A stretch of DNA of 64,000 nucleotides from Photobacterium indicum (GTDB lineage: Bacteria > Pseudomonadota > Gammaproteobacteria > Enterobacterales > Vibrionaceae), in NCBI RefSeq assembly GCF_003026215.1, contig NZ_PYOC01000005.1, positions 124,001 to 188,000 on the forward strand, written 5' to 3'. This document shows positions 27,460-36,674 of this stretch, one piece after another. Each line of letters starts with the position of its first letter. The stretch's first letter is position 1. The position numbers were made by a program, and so were the translations under genes. The notes below the pieces were generated by a model. The model was given only the letters and a program-made list of their open reading frames with translations. It was not told the DNA's origin and did no database searches.

Positions 27460-28194
27460 ATGTTAACTAATAAAGTTTGTATAGTGACTGGTGGTGCTCA
27501 AGGAATTGGACGTAGTATTGTAGAAACCTTCGCACAAAATGATGCAAAAATGGTTTTTGCATGCGATATGAATGCGTCAGTAATGGCAGATCTTGAATCG
27601 GCATACAACAATGTGCGTGCTTTAGAGCTCAATGTATGTGATAGAAAATCTATCGGTGTGGCAATAGCAAGTATCAAGGCCGAATTTGGTCATATTGATG
27701 TGCTGGTAAATAATGCGGGTATAACGCGTGATAACCTTATTGATAAAATGACCGAAGAAGAATGGGATATGGTGGCTGATGTGAACCTGAAAGGGGTTTT
27801 CAATATGACGCAAGCTATTGCGCCCATTATGATTGAAAATGGTATTGGTTCTATTATTACTATGTCTTCAGTTGTGGGTACTGATGGTAATATTGGTCAG
27901 AGTAACTATGCGGCAACCAAAGGTGGTGTTATCGCCATGACGAAAGGTTGGTCGAAAGAATTTTCTCGTAAAGGGGCTCAGGTTCGCGCTAACTGCATAG
28001 CACCTGGTTTTATTGAGACGCCAATGACCAAAGATTTACCAGAAAAAGTCTTGGATTACATGACAAATAAAACGCCACTTAAACGAATGGGTAAACCAAC
28101 AGATATAGCGGAAGGGGCATTGTTCCTTGCGAGTGAACGTTCATCATTTATCACTGGGCAAACTTTGAAGATCGATGGTGGTCTAGTGATTTAA
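27460..28194 (+). CDS. SDR-family reductase (FabG/PhaB-like)
   Basis: A 244-residue short-chain dehydrogenase/reductase. Cofactor motif TGGAQGIGRSIVETFAQN, structural motif NNAG (VLVNNAGITRDNLIDKMTEE) and catalytic Ser-Tyr-Lys (ITMSSVVGTDGNIGQSNYAA, TKGG) are present, as is the C-terminal SSFITGQTLKIDGGLVI. The DNLIDKMTEEEWD segment is typical of 3-oxoacyl-ACP reductases and acetoacetyl-CoA reductases. A single copy outside a fatty-acid cluster makes substrate assignment uncertain. AAAGGG lies before the ATG at 27460. Confidence 0.88.
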   Translation: MLTNKVCIVTGGAQGIGRSIVETFAQNDAKMVFACDMNASVMADLESAYNNVRALELNVCDRKSIGVAIASIKAEFGHIDVLVNNAGITRDNLIDKMTEEEWDMVADVNLKGVFNMTQAIAPIMIENGIGSIITMSSVVGTDGNIGQSNYAATKGGVIAMTKGWSKEFSRKGAQVRANCIAPGFIETPMTKDLPEKVLDYMTNKTPLKRMGKPTDIAEGALFLASERSSFITGQTLKIDGGLVI

Positions 28195-28227
28195 TAATAA
28201 TAAAAGTAACGATGTGCTAAAAACTTT

Positions 28228-28262
28228 AAGCAGGCTTATCACCATAAACCTGCTTTTTTTAT
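28228..28262 (+). terminator. Terminator after the SDR gene
   Basis: AAGCAGG and CCTGCTT, plus TTAT/ATAA inside, form a near-perfect stem and a T-run follows. It also separates the SDR gene from the convergent rbsR. Confidence 0.88.
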
Positions 28263-28312
28263 ATCTAAAAATTAAGAATATACTATTTATTACTAATAAT
28301 AAGCTAAATGGG

Positions 28313-29314
28313 CTACATCTTTTTAACGCTGTCTCGTTCTACTAATGTGGGCTCAAGTTGGATAACTTGGTTTGTTTCACGTTGGCTTTGGATTTTATCT
28401 AATAACGTATCGACGGCTTGTTGACCCAACCGGTGCTTGGGCTGATGAATAGTTGTTAACGATGGCGTTATGTATTTAGCCAGCTTGATATCATCGTAAC
28501 CCACAATGGAGATATCGTTAGGCACTGAAATACCTTTCTTATTGGCGGTGTTAATTACGCCCATTGCCATCATATCGTTACAGACAAAAAGTGCGGTAGG
28601 CAAATTGCCTCTCGCATAGAGATCTTCAAATGCTTTTTCACCGCCTTCACATTCGAAATTACCCGATGCAATCCAATTTTTGTTGATTATTAGCCCTGCT
28701 TCTTCCATTGCTTGAACAAAACCAGATAAGCGTTGCTGAGCTGGTAATTTGTCTAATGGGCCGGTTAAACAGCCAATTTCAGTGTGGCCTTGAGCAATAA
28801 GATGACGGGTTGCTAAATAGCCACCGTGATGTGAGTTGTCTTGAATTTTATCACTAGGGAAATCAATAGGGCCCCAGTCCATGACAACGGTTGGTACTGG
28901 CTGGTGACGAGCGAATAAATTGAATTCTTCATTGTCGACTTCGCTGCACATTAAAAGCAAACCATCTACCCGTTTTTGTAGCAGGGTATCAAGGTTGGAG
29001 TGCATACGAGCGATATCACCTTCGGTATTACAGAGAATTAGGTTATAGCCGTGTTCATAGCACCGACGCTCAACACCTTTGACTACTTCACCAAAAAATG
29101 GATTCGTTGATGTAGTCACGAGCATACCAAACGTGCGTGTGTTTTTTACTTTTAAGCTACGAGCCAGTGCAGAAGGTGCATAGTTCAGCTCGTCTACTGC
29201 GGCTAATACGCGAGTCGATATATCTTCACTGACGAAGCGTGTTTTGTTGAGTACGTGGCTGACTGTTGAAGTAGAAACCCCCACATGTTTTGCAACATCT
29301 TTAATTGTCGCCAT
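28313..29314 (-). CDS. rbsR: Ribose operon repressor RbsR (LacI family)
   Basis: LacI-type repressor that releases rbs operators when ribose is bound. The 333 residues start with a classical LacI helix-turn-helix (TIKDVAKHVGVSTSTVSHVL) and hinge helix (YAPSALARSLKVKNTRTFGM). The periplasmic-binding-like effector domain follows. It is the last gene of the rbs run, 94 bases after rbsK, as in E. coli. A LacI-type operator lies upstream of rbsD at 34557-34584. Confidence 0.94.
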   Translation of the reverse strand: MATIKDVAKHVGVSTSTVSHVLNKTRFVSEDISTRVLAAVDELNYAPSALARSLKVKNTRTFGMLVTTSTNPFFGEVVKGVERRCYEHGYNLILCNTEGDIARMHSNLDTLLQKRVDGLLLMCSEVDNEEFNLFARHQPVPTVVMDWGPIDFPSDKIQDNSHHGGYLATRHLIAQGHTEIGCLTGPLDKLPAQQRLSGFVQAMEEAGLIINKNWIASGNFECEGGEKAFEDLYARGNLPTALFVCNDMMAMGVINTANKKGISVPNDISIVGYDDIKLAKYITPSLTTIHQPKHRLGQQAVDTLLDKIQSQRETNQVIQLEPTLVERDSVKKM

Positions 29315-29408
29315 TAAACTCTCCCTGACTCAATGTCTGATCGCAGCTTACTACTTAAAAACATAAACTTAACTAAAATGCGCACTGCGATTCAGATTTA
29401 ATTGCTAT

Positions 29409-30329
29409 TTAGCTGTGCTCAGTAAGAAATCGTTCTACTTCACTTAGGTGTGGAATCGATGTTTGAGCACCCATACGTGTTACTGAAATTGCAGCGGCAG
29501 CATGTGCAAAACGGATTGCATCATCCATTTTACGACCTGCTTGTAAACCGGTTAAAAAAGCACCGTTGAATGTATCACCAGCACCTGTTGTATCTGTCGC
29601 ATCAACACGGAAACCTTCAACTTGTTGGCCTTTACCGTCTTGGCTAATCCAGACACCTTTACTACCCAAGGTGATCATTACACATTTGATCCCTTTGGCA
29701 TGAAGTGCATTAGCAGCTTGTTGTGCAGACGCCATATCTTCAACTTTTATGCCGGTTAGCAGTTCAGCTTCAGTTTCATTGGGCGTAATCATATCAACAA
29801 GTTGCAATAAGTCATCTGTTAATGGTTGCGCTGGTGCAGGGTTTAACACAACTTTGGTACCAGATTGTTTCGCAATTGTGGCTGCAGCTTCAATGGTTTC
29901 TATTGGTGTTTCTAATTGCATGAGTAACGTATTAGCATTGGCAATTAATGCGTGATGAGGCTTAATACGTTCAGCGGTTAAGCACGCATTTGCTTCAGCT
30001 GAAATACAAATGCTGTTTTCACCTGTTGCTGCAACTTGAATCATCGCAATGCCTGTCGGCATGTTTTCTTCAACCATTACTGCTTCAGTATTCATACCTT
30101 CATTGGCAAATGTTTCTAACATCTGGTGGCCAAAACTGTCGTCACCCACACTTGCAATAAAGGCAATGTCTGCGCCTAAGCGAGCAGCAGCAACGGCTTG
30201 ATTTGCCCCTTTGCCACCAGGAATAACACAATAGCTGTGACCGTGTAACGTTTCGCCTGGGCGAGGAAAAGAAGCAACCTGAAGAACATGATCAGCGTTA
30301 ACACTACCTAGAACAACTAACTTATTCAT
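29409..30329 (-). CDS. rbsK: Ribokinase
   Basis: Phosphorylates ribose to ribose-5-phosphate with ATP. The 306 residues carry the PfkB-family motif near the N-terminus (PGGKGANQAVAAARLGADIA) and the catalytic Asp motif near the C-terminus (DTTGAGDTFNGAFLTGLQAG). It sits between rbsB and rbsR; a hairpin separates it from rbsB, probably reducing its expression relative to the binding protein. Confidence 0.96.
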   Translation of the reverse strand: MNKLVVLGSVNADHVLQVASFPRPGETLHGHSYCVIPGGKGANQAVAAARLGADIAFIASVGDDSFGHQMLETFANEGMNTEAVMVEENMPTGIAMIQVAATGENSICISAEANACLTAERIKPHHALIANANTLLMQLETPIETIEAAATIAKQSGTKVVLNPAPAQPLTDDLLQLVDMITPNETEAELLTGIKVEDMASAQQAANALHAKGIKCVMITLGSKGVWISQDGKGQQVEGFRVDATDTTGAGDTFNGAFLTGLQAGRKMDDAIRFAHAAAAISVTRMGAQTSIPHLSEVERFLTEHS

Positions 30330-30443
30330 ACAAAACCTTTCTTATTGTGTTCTTTACCAAAACATATGGGTTAATACTGCAATGTGAGGCAGGTATTAAA
30401 CGATGTATTTTGTGTTGATGAGGGGAGAAGTAAATAATAAGAA

Positions 30444-30473
30444 GAGTATCTAGAAATGTATTCCTAGATACTC
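30444..30473 (-). terminator. Hairpin between rbsB and rbsK
   Basis: GAGTATCTAG and CTAGATACTC form a perfect 10-bp stem with a 10-base loop, 14 bases after the rbsB stop on the minus strand, followed by a T-rich tail (TTCTTATTATTT). It may be a partial terminator or a 3' stability hairpin. Confidence 0.65.
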
Positions 30474-30486
30474 ATCATGGTATTGA

Positions 30487-31365
30487 TTACTCAGTAACAA
30501 CTTTTAGAGGTACAGGAATGCTTTTCTCAACAGATTCCCCTTTTAGTACCTTGACGGCTGTTTCAACACCAAGTGCACCAATTAGATCAGGCTGTTGGGC
30601 AATTGTTGCGCCAAGCATGCCGCGTTTAACCGCAGCAAGGCCGTCATCAGTGCCATCAAAACCAACAATCAGGATATCTTTACCAGACGCTTGAACAGCA
30701 CGCAGTGCACCAAGTGCCATTTCATCATTTTGTGCAAATACCGCTTGAACATCAGGGTTTGCTGCTAGCAAGTTTTCCATAACGTTAAGACCTTTAGTAC
30801 GGTCAAAATCAGCTGGCTGGCTACTTAGCAGATCCATTTTGTAGGTATCTACAGCTTGCATGAAGCCTTGACCACGCTCACGTGCAGCAGAGGTACCTGC
30901 AATGCCTTCAAGTTGGATAACGCGTGCTTTTTCGCCCACTTTTTCCATGATGTATTTACCCGCCATTTCACCACCAGCAACGTTATCTGATGCAATGTGG
31001 CTTACTACTTCACCACGGCTTGCACCACGGTCAAGTGTTAGTACAGGGATCTTTGAACGGTTCGCCATACGAATCGCGTTTGATACCGCATCTGAATCGG
31101 TTGGATTAATCAAAATGGCTTTCACGCCACGAACAGTCAGATCTTCAACGTTAGACAGTTCTTTGCTTGGGTCATTCTGAGAATCAAGAACAATCAGGTT
31201 GTAGCCCAGCTCTTTTGCTTTCGCTTCAGCGCCTTCTTTCATGGTGACGAAAAATGGGTTATTCAGCGTAGAAACAACCATTGCCATAGTGTCTTGCGCA
31301 GATGCAGTCGTACTGAAAGAAGCCGAAAGAACAGCAGCAGAGATTAGGGTTGCTAACTTTTTCAT
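30487..31365 (-). CDS. rbsB: Ribose ABC transporter, periplasmic binding protein
   Basis: Captures ribose in the periplasm and also signals to the chemoreceptor Trg in enteric bacteria. Signal peptide in the first 23 residues ([20 protein letters not shown], cleavage after ASA). The mature domain begins [20 protein letters not shown], typical of RbsB. The 292 residues are close to E. coli RbsB (296). Part of the rbsDACBK operon. Confidence 0.96.
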   Translation of the reverse strand: MKKLATLISAAVLSASFSTTASAQDTMAMVVSTLNNPFFVTMKEGAEAKAKELGYNLIVLDSQNDPSKELSNVEDLTVRGVKAILINPTDSDAVSNAIRMANRSKIPVLTLDRGASRGEVVSHIASDNVAGGEMAGKYIMEKVGEKARVIQLEGIAGTSAARERGQGFMQAVDTYKMDLLSSQPADFDRTKGLNVMENLLAANPDVQAVFAQNDEMALGALRAVQASGKDILIVGFDGTDDGLAAVKRGMLGATIAQQPDLIGALGVETAVKVLKGESVEKSIPVPLKVVTE

Positions 31366-31400
31366 TCTATATTCCTTATATATTTCGGGTCAGTTTGTTA

Positions 31401-31438
31401 GGCACAATAAACAAAGGGTTGGGGGTGTTTATTGTGCC
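31401..31438 (-). other. Intercistronic hairpin between rbsC and rbsB
   Basis: GGCACAATAAAC and GTTTATTGTGCC form a perfect 12-bp stem around a 14-base loop in the 99-base gap. There is no T-run, so it is likelier to be a processing or mRNA-stability element that raises the amount of rbsB message than a terminator. Confidence 0.65.
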
Positions 31439-31464
31439 AATACTCAGAGGTTTATGTTTTCGAA

Positions 31465-32454
31465 TTACTTATTTTTATTATCTACCAGTACCGCAAGCAA
31501 GATTACCACTGCTTTTGCAATCATTTGGTAGTATGAAGACACGTCTAACAGGTTTAGTGCATTGTTTAAGAAGCCGATAATAAGCGCACCTACTAGTGTG
31601 CCCATAATGCGACCTTTACCACCAGCAAGGCTGGTACCACCCAATACTACAGCAGCAATCGCATCCAGTTCGTATCCCATACCAGCGGTAGGCTGAGCAG
31701 ATGAAAGACGAGAGGTTACGATGATGCCAGCAAGGGCTGCTAACAGGCCACAGATAGCGTAGACGCCAATCTTGACGCGATCTACGTTTATACCTGATAA
31801 GCGAGTTGCTGATTCATTACCGCCCAGTGCGTAGATGTAACGACCGAAGCGAGTGTGATTCAATAAATACCAGATTGAAGCGAATACAATAACCATTAGC
31901 CAGATAGGAACAGGAATACCCATTGCGTAACCTGTACCGAACCATGCAAAGCTATCTGCTACATCTGTAAAGCCAGTAGAAATAGGGCGACCATCGGTGT
32001 AAACCATGGTGACACCACGCAGTAATGTCATGGTTACTAAGGTGGCAATAAATGCTTGCACTTTACCTTTGGCAATAATGACACCGCTGATAGCGCCTAA
32101 AGCTGCACCTGCTAGTAGGGCTGTAGGTACGGCAATGATGGCTGGAATTTCAAGACCAATCATGGTGGCGGCAAATGCTCCACACAAGGCTAATACAGAA
32201 CCCACACTTAGGTCGATACCAGCAGTCAAAATAACCAGCGTCATACCTACTGCAATAATTGCATTGACAGAGGTTTGGCGAAGAATGTTTAAAATGTTGT
32301 CGACAGTAAAGAAGTTGGGGTTAAGAAAAGACACAACAACAATCAGTAAGATCAATGCGATCAGTGATTTTTGCTCAATTAACCATTCTTTAGTGAACAG
32401 CTTACCTGCTTTGTTTTTTGAATCGTCTGTTTTGGTCATCGCGTTGCTGCTCAT
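31465..32454 (-). CDS. rbsC: Ribose ABC transporter, permease
   Basis: Inner-membrane permease of the ribose importer, 329 residues with about eight to ten spans ([20 protein letters not shown], then [20 protein letters not shown]). The [14 protein letters not shown] and [20 protein letters not shown] motifs are diagnostic for this family. Its start codon overlaps the rbsA stop by four bases (32451-32454), so the two are translationally coupled. Confidence 0.96.
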   Translation of the reverse strand: MSSNAMTKTDDSKNKAGKLFTKEWLIEQKSLIALILLIVVVSFLNPNFFTVDNILNILRQTSVNAIIAVGMTLVILTAGIDLSVGSVLALCGAFAATMIGLEIPAIIAVPTALLAGAALGAISGVIIAKGKVQAFIATLVTMTLLRGVTMVYTDGRPISTGFTDVADSFAWFGTGYAMGIPVPIWLMVIVFASIWYLLNHTRFGRYIYALGGNESATRLSGINVDRVKIGVYAICGLLAALAGIIVTSRLSSAQPTAGMGYELDAIAAVVLGGTSLAGGKGRIMGTLVGALIIGFLNNALNLLDVSSYYQMIAKAVVILLAVLVDNKNK

Positions 32455-33965
32455 GCTGCTACCTCGTTGTTCTGCTCGATGGTTTTACCTACCGCGCAGG
32501 CCAGTAATTTTTCTTGATCGGCATCGGTTGCCATAAATTCACCGCTGATACGGCCTTCATGCATCACCATGATGCGGTCACTCATTCCCAGTACTTCTGG
32601 CATTTCAGAAGAAACTAAGATGATGCTCATGCCTTCAGCTTTAAATTGGTTGATGAGTTGATAAATCTCTTTCTTTGCCCCTACATCAACACCACGGGTT
32701 GGCTCATCCAAAATTAAGACTTTCGGACGGGTCATTAATCCTTTGGCGATGGCGACTTTCTGTTGGTTACCACCAGAGAGGTTGCCAATGATTTGATCTC
32801 GCGTTGGGGTTTTGATGTTGAATAAGCGGATGAAATCTTCCACCGCGGTCACTTCTTCGTAATGTTTCAGCTGAACACCTTTAGAAAGTTGTTCGAGTGA
32901 ACATAACGACATGTTCTCTTTTACTGATAACCCAAGTACCAGCCCATCACCTTTCCGGTCTTCCGATATATACGCAATTCCGTTCGCTAAGCCATCTTGT
33001 GGGGTTACTGGGTTAATGGTTTTACCATTAAGTTTTACATCGCCTGATTCACGCTTTAGGGCACCGTAAATCACTTTCATTAATTCGGTACGACCCGCAC
33101 CCATTAAGCCTGAGACGCCTAAGATTTCACCGCGATCCAGTTTGAAGCTGACATTGTTGACACCAGCACCAGTCAGGTTTGTTACTTCAAGGCAGGTTTC
33201 ACCGTGGCGCACATCAATGCGAGGGTATTGCTCATCTAAGCGACGGCCTACCATCATTTCGATCAAGCCGTCTTCATCGGTATCGGCTACAGCGCGCTCA
33301 CCGATAAATTTTCCGTCTCGTAATACTGTAATGTCGTCGCAGATTTCGAAGATTTCTTTTAAGCGGTGCGAGATATAGACAATGCCACAACCTTCGTCAC
33401 GCAACTCATTAATCACTTTAAACAGCGATTCAGTTTCGGTATCTGTTAGTGCATCGGTTGGCTCATCCATAATGATGACCTGAGATTTGAAAGATAAGGC
33501 TTTCGCAATCTCAACCATTTGTTGCTCACCAAGGCTTAACTCTCCTAATAACTGACGGGAGTGGTGTTTCACGTTTAAGCGCTTAAGTAGTGCATCGGCT
33601 TCACGGTACATTTCTGTCCATTTGATGCCACCGAATGCATTGGTTTTTTCACGACCAAGAAAGATATTCTCAGCAATGGTTAATTCAGGGATCAGGTTCA
33701 GCTCTTGGTGAATTATGCTGATGCCTGCTTCTTGAGAGTGGCGAGGACCATCGAAGTTAACGACTTTCCCTTGATAGCGAATTTCACCTGCATCCATCGC
33801 ATAGATTCCAGTTAAGGATTTCATAAGCGTCGACTTACCGGCACCATTTTCACCCATTAAAGCCATTACCTTGCCTGGGTAAACATTCAAACAAGCATTA
33901 TCTAGCGCTTTTACACCAGGGAATGCTTTTTCAATGCCTTTAAGTTCTAAAATTGGCTGGTTCAT
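32451..33965 (-). CDS. rbsA: Ribose ABC transporter, double ATPase
   Basis: Energises ribose import. The 504 residues contain two ABC cassettes. First: Walker [21 protein letters not shown], signature [17 protein letters not shown] and Walker B VIIMDEP. Second: a degenerate Walker A-like [16 protein letters not shown], signature [15 protein letters not shown] and Walker B VLILDEP. This is the pattern of E. coli RbsA (501), in which the second site is degenerate. Start is the ATG at 33965 ([20 protein letters not shown]). Confidence 0.96.
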   Translation of the reverse strand: MNQPILELKGIEKAFPGVKALDNACLNVYPGKVMALMGENGAGKSTLMKSLTGIYAMDAGEIRYQGKVVNFDGPRHSQEAGISIIHQELNLIPELTIAENIFLGREKTNAFGGIKWTEMYREADALLKRLNVKHHSRQLLGELSLGEQQMVEIAKALSFKSQVIIMDEPTDALTDTETESLFKVINELRDEGCGIVYISHRLKEIFEICDDITVLRDGKFIGERAVADTDEDGLIEMMVGRRLDEQYPRIDVRHGETCLEVTNLTGAGVNNVSFKLDRGEILGVSGLMGAGRTELMKVIYGALKRESGDVKLNGKTINPVTPQDGLANGIAYISEDRKGDGLVLGLSVKENMSLCSLEQLSKGVQLKHYEEVTAVEDFIRLFNIKTPTRDQIIGNLSGGNQQKVAIAKGLMTRPKVLILDEPTRGVDVGAKKEIYQLINQFKAEGMSIILVSSEMPEVLGMSDRIMVMHEGRISGEFMATDADQEKLLACAVGKTIEQNNEVAA

Positions 33966-34048
33966 GTCAGTTCCTTGCGATTATTCCGATAATCAGTGTG
34001 TCTTCAATTTTGTCTGTTCGTTTAAGCAACAGCGTTTAAAGATGATGC

Positions 34049-34468
34049 TTAAAAGACAACACCTGATTGGAAAATTACGTTCGCATAAGGTGTACATTCA
34101 CCTGTGCGAATTACAGCTTTACTACCTTGTGTATGCACTTTAAATGCTTCGTGGCTCACGTAAGACAAGGTGATTTTTTTACCGCATAACAATTCTTCAT
34201 TACGAATCAGTGTAACCAAGGCTTGGTGTAGGTCTGGGCTTACTTGGGCAAATTCTTCGGCCATAACAACGCCTTCGATTTGCATCTCGCCCAATACCGC
34301 CTTAACAGTATCGATGAATGTTGGCACACCAGGTATTAAAGCTAAATCGATACGCTGTGCTTCATCAGGAACCGGTAAGCCAGCATCACAAATTGTGATC
34401 TCATCAGTATGGCCGAGAGTGGCAACAACGTAAGACAATTCAGCGTTGATGAGTGCGTTTTTTTTCAT
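34049..34468 (-). CDS. rbsD: D-ribose pyranase
   Basis: Interconverts the pyranose and furanose forms of ribose so that ribokinase can use it. The 139 residues match RbsD; the segments INAELSYVVATLGHTDEITI and CDAGLPVP, and the C-terminal RTGECTPYANVIFQSGVVF, are typical. First gene of the rbsDACBK operon. Start at 34468. Confidence 0.95.
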   Translation of the reverse strand: MKKNALINAELSYVVATLGHTDEITICDAGLPVPDEAQRIDLALIPGVPTFIDTVKAVLGEMQIEGVVMAEEFAQVSPDLHQALVTLIRNEELLCGKKITLSYVSHEAFKVHTQGSKAVIRTGECTPYANVIFQSGVVF

Positions 34469-34556
34469 GAGTTACGCCTTAATTATTCGTAATGGTGATG
34501 CTTAAAGTATGTTGCCAGCCTTGGCGGTCAATCCTGTTTAATCGTGTTTTTTGTTT

Positions 34557-34584
34557 ATCGAAACGATTACGCAAACGTTTCGAT
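34557..34584. promoter_or_regulatory. RbsR operator candidate
   Basis: ATCGAAACG and CGTTTCGAT form a 9-bp inverted repeat around a 10-base centre. Within it, GCAAACGTTTCG resembles the LacI-family core that E. coli RbsR recognises (a palindrome built on AAACGTTT). It lies 89 bases upstream of the rbsD start. Assignment is by resemblance and position. Confidence 0.65.
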
Positions 34585-34636
34585 GAGTGAAATGTAGAGT
34601 TAAATTGGATGTTTTGCACTTTTGTTTGTTACAAAA

Positions 34637-34652
34637 TGTGATTCAGATCAGA
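34637..34652. promoter_or_regulatory. CRP-like site upstream of rbsD
   Basis: TGTGA-N6-TCAGA has a perfect left half-site and a one- or two-base mismatch in the right half. Its position upstream of the operator fits activation by CRP. Low to moderate confidence. Confidence 0.45.
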
Positions 34653-34968
34653 ACAAATATGCTTGAACTGAATAAATGGAGTTATGGATCACACGCGTTG
34701 ATTCCGTAAGGGGAGATAAGGGCATAAGAAAGGGCTATAACGGATTATTAAATCGGTTTTATATCAAATGAGGTATGGGTAAATGAATAGCGGTTGTTGT
34801 CACTATTAGGTAACAAGATGGCGATGAATGTAGATTCATCTTTGTCAGTGTTTTGTAAAGCTTTGCAAAAAAACACGAATACCTTTGAATTCATAGATGG
34901 AAAAGGCTTACCATCACCCCCCTTAACAGTTCTTGAATGGAATGTAGTTTGTCATGATCGCTTTGTCG

Positions 34969-35205
34969 ATGAATACATGGTTTTTTCTATTATCGCTTGC
35001 TCCTGTATCTGTCATCGCATTTTTATTCTCGTTGAAGGCAAAAAAGAAATGGTTAATGTGCATTTCTATGGTCGGTATGCTTCTTTCTGTAGTGTTGTTA
35101 GGTATTTTGCAATATGAAGACTACAAGCATTTTACCGACTGCTTGTTGGAAGGAAAAAGCTACAGTCCACCGTTGCAAATGTGTGTGTTAGAGTTTCCTA
35201 GCTGA
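34969..35205 (+). CDS. Small membrane protein with two spans
   Basis: A 78-residue protein. Two hydrophobic spans are visible (about 2-20, FFLLSLAPVSVIAFLFSL, and 25-45, WLMCISMVGMLLSVVLLGIL) joined by a lysine-rich turn (KAKKK), giving an inside-positive loop. The C-terminus carries two cysteines. ATG at 34969 is preferred over the one five codons upstream, though neither has a strong Shine-Dalgarno. No family recognised. Confidence 0.5.
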   Translation: MNTWFFLLSLAPVSVIAFLFSLKAKKKWLMCISMVGMLLSVVLLGILQYEDYKHFTDCLLEGKSYSPPLQMCVLEFPS

Positions 35206-35210
35206 TACCA

Positions 35211-35248
35211 ACCATGTGTTAATGCTCCACTAAGCATTAACACATGGT
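35211..35248. terminator. Long hairpin between convergent genes
   Basis: ACCATGTGTTAATGCT and AGCATTAACACATGGT form a perfect 16-bp stem with a 6-base loop. The stop of modE is inside its right arm. T-runs are weak on both strands. Likely a bidirectional transcription or 3'-end-stability structure. Confidence 0.7.
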
Positions 35249-36028
35249 GGCAATAATCACTTGAGTTGAGTGGAAACATGCATAAATTGATGCATTGATA
35301 TTTGTGTTTGTCTTAATGAGGTTATCATTATCGACTAATGCACATATTTCATCATATTCACTTAACCCCACTGTAATTTCTGCCGATGTATTATCCCGAT
35401 TAATCGCTTTTATAGTGCCTTTAAGCTGATTATCGTAATCAAGCTTTGACGCAGGTTCGTTAAAAACAGTGATTGATGGGCCTTTGATCAACGCAACCAC
35501 ATCTTTACCAATCGCTAACTGTAGTCTCACTGTACTGCCATGCGTGATCGTGGCTGAAATACGATGCTTGCCAGCGAGTTGAATAATGACTAAGTCATGT
35601 AATTCATAGCGTTGAATGTCACAGATTGTGCCAAACAATTGATTTCGAGCGCTCGTTTGCAAAGAAAACTTCGACATAATACCCAGTAAACTATGGAGTG
35701 GAGCATTTTCATCGTTGAGTGCTTTTAAGCCCATATCTTGAATCTTATCGAGCAACTCATACATTTGTACTAATCGTTCTCCAAAATGCGTTAAGGAAGC
35801 TCCACCACCGCCTTTTCCCCCTTTCTCACTGGTGACCAGTGGCTCTTGCGAGCGACTATTCATGTCTTTAATCGCATCGAAAGCGGCTTTATAACTGATA
35901 CCTGCTTGTTTAGCCCCTTGGCTAATTGAACCTGTAGTGTGCACAGCCTTGAGCAAAGCCACACGTCGGGGATTAGCAAAGGTTTTACCGTTGGTAGAAA
36001 GGGTCAGTAGCGCGTCAAAATCCATCAT
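35237..36028 (-). CDS. modE: Molybdate-dependent transcriptional regulator ModE
   Basis: A 263-residue regulator that represses molybdate uptake and activates molybdoenzyme genes when molybdate is bound. The N-terminal winged helix (RRVALLKAVHTTGSISQGAK, then GISYKAAFDAIKDMNSRSQE) is followed by the hallmark GGKGGGGASLTHFGERLV segment and two C-terminal TOBE/Mop domains (about 120-185 and 195-260) that bind the oxyanion. No mod transporter genes are adjacent in the window. The extreme C-terminus ends in a Cys. Confidence 0.93.
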   Translation of the reverse strand: MMDFDALLTLSTNGKTFANPRRVALLKAVHTTGSISQGAKQAGISYKAAFDAIKDMNSRSQEPLVTSEKGGKGGGGASLTHFGERLVQMYELLDKIQDMGLKALNDENAPLHSLLGIMSKFSLQTSARNQLFGTICDIQRYELHDLVIIQLAGKHRISATITHGSTVRLQLAIGKDVVALIKGPSITVFNEPASKLDYDNQLKGTIKAINRDNTSAEITVGLSEYDEICALVDNDNLIKTNTNINASIYACFHSTQVIIATMC

Positions 36029-36163
36029 TGCTAAGTGTGTACCTTTGATTGAAAACTAGAGCTAAATCAGAACGCTAAGGTTCAACTTGTCGTAAAGTAT
36101 ACCGCACAATGTATAAAGCAATTATTGTTTTATGTCCAAGCGACTTTTTAGCGAGTAACAACA

Positions 36164-36520
36164 ATGCAAAATATTCTCTTTATTCTGAATGAAGCACCGT
36201 ATGGTTCAGAGCGTTCTTTCAATGCATTACGGCTAGCAATTAATTTAAACGAACAAGAACATGAAGCAACGCAATTGCAGATTTTTCTTATGTCAGATTC
36301 TGTAAGCTGCGCGTTAGTGAAGCAGAAGCCAAGTGAAGGTTACAATATTCAGCAAATGCTAGATATTTTATTGGCGCAAGGTGCACAAGTAAAACTGTGT
36401 AAAACATGTACCGATGCGCGTGGTATGACTGATTTACCTTTGCTCGAAGGGGCAGAAATTGGCACGCTGGATGATTTGTCTTTATGGACATTGAAAGCTG
36501 ATAAAGTCGTTAGCTTTTAA
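36164..36520 (+). CDS. ychN: DsrE/DsrF-like family protein (YchN-like)
   Basis: A 118-residue homologue of E. coli YchN, a hexameric protein of the DsrE fold. MQNILFILNEAPYGSERSFN and the Cys pair in KLCKTCTDARGMTDLPLLEG match the family. Related proteins act as sulfur carriers, but YchN itself has no proven role. Divergent from modE by 135 bases. Confidence 0.88.
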   Translation: MQNILFILNEAPYGSERSFNALRLAINLNEQEHEATQLQIFLMSDSVSCALVKQKPSEGYNIQQMLDILLAQGAQVKLCKTCTDARGMTDLPLLEGAEIGTLDDLSLWTLKADKVVSF

Positions 36521-36526
36521 AAGAAA

Positions 36527-36560
36527 AGCCTCACTGCATTTTTTACAATGCAGTGAGGCT
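36527..36560. terminator. Bidirectional terminator
   Basis: AGCCTCACTGCATT and AATGCAGTGAGGCT form a perfect 14-bp stem with a 6-base loop. A-rich on the left, T-rich on the right. It separates ychN from the convergent transporter gene. Confidence 0.92.
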
Positions 36561-36674
36561 ATCTTTTTAGCTTCTTGTTTCTAATTATATTTTTGTTTAC
36601 TTTTTTGAGCGACTTTACTTACCTTATCAATTCTTAGCTGTTCAATTGATTAGTAGGCATCTTGGCTTAATAAG

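Larger units (their letters stand above)
34469..34968. other. Intergenic region between rbsD and a small membrane protein gene
   Basis: About 500 bases holding the rbs promoter, the RbsR operator candidate and the CRP-like site. An open frame beginning at 34794 overlaps the next gene in another frame and is not accepted. Confidence 0.5.

Noticed and set aside
34794..35117. A 107-codon plus-strand frame before modE
   Set aside because: It overlaps the small membrane protein frame at 34969-35205, whose two-helix, inside-positive pattern is more protein-like.
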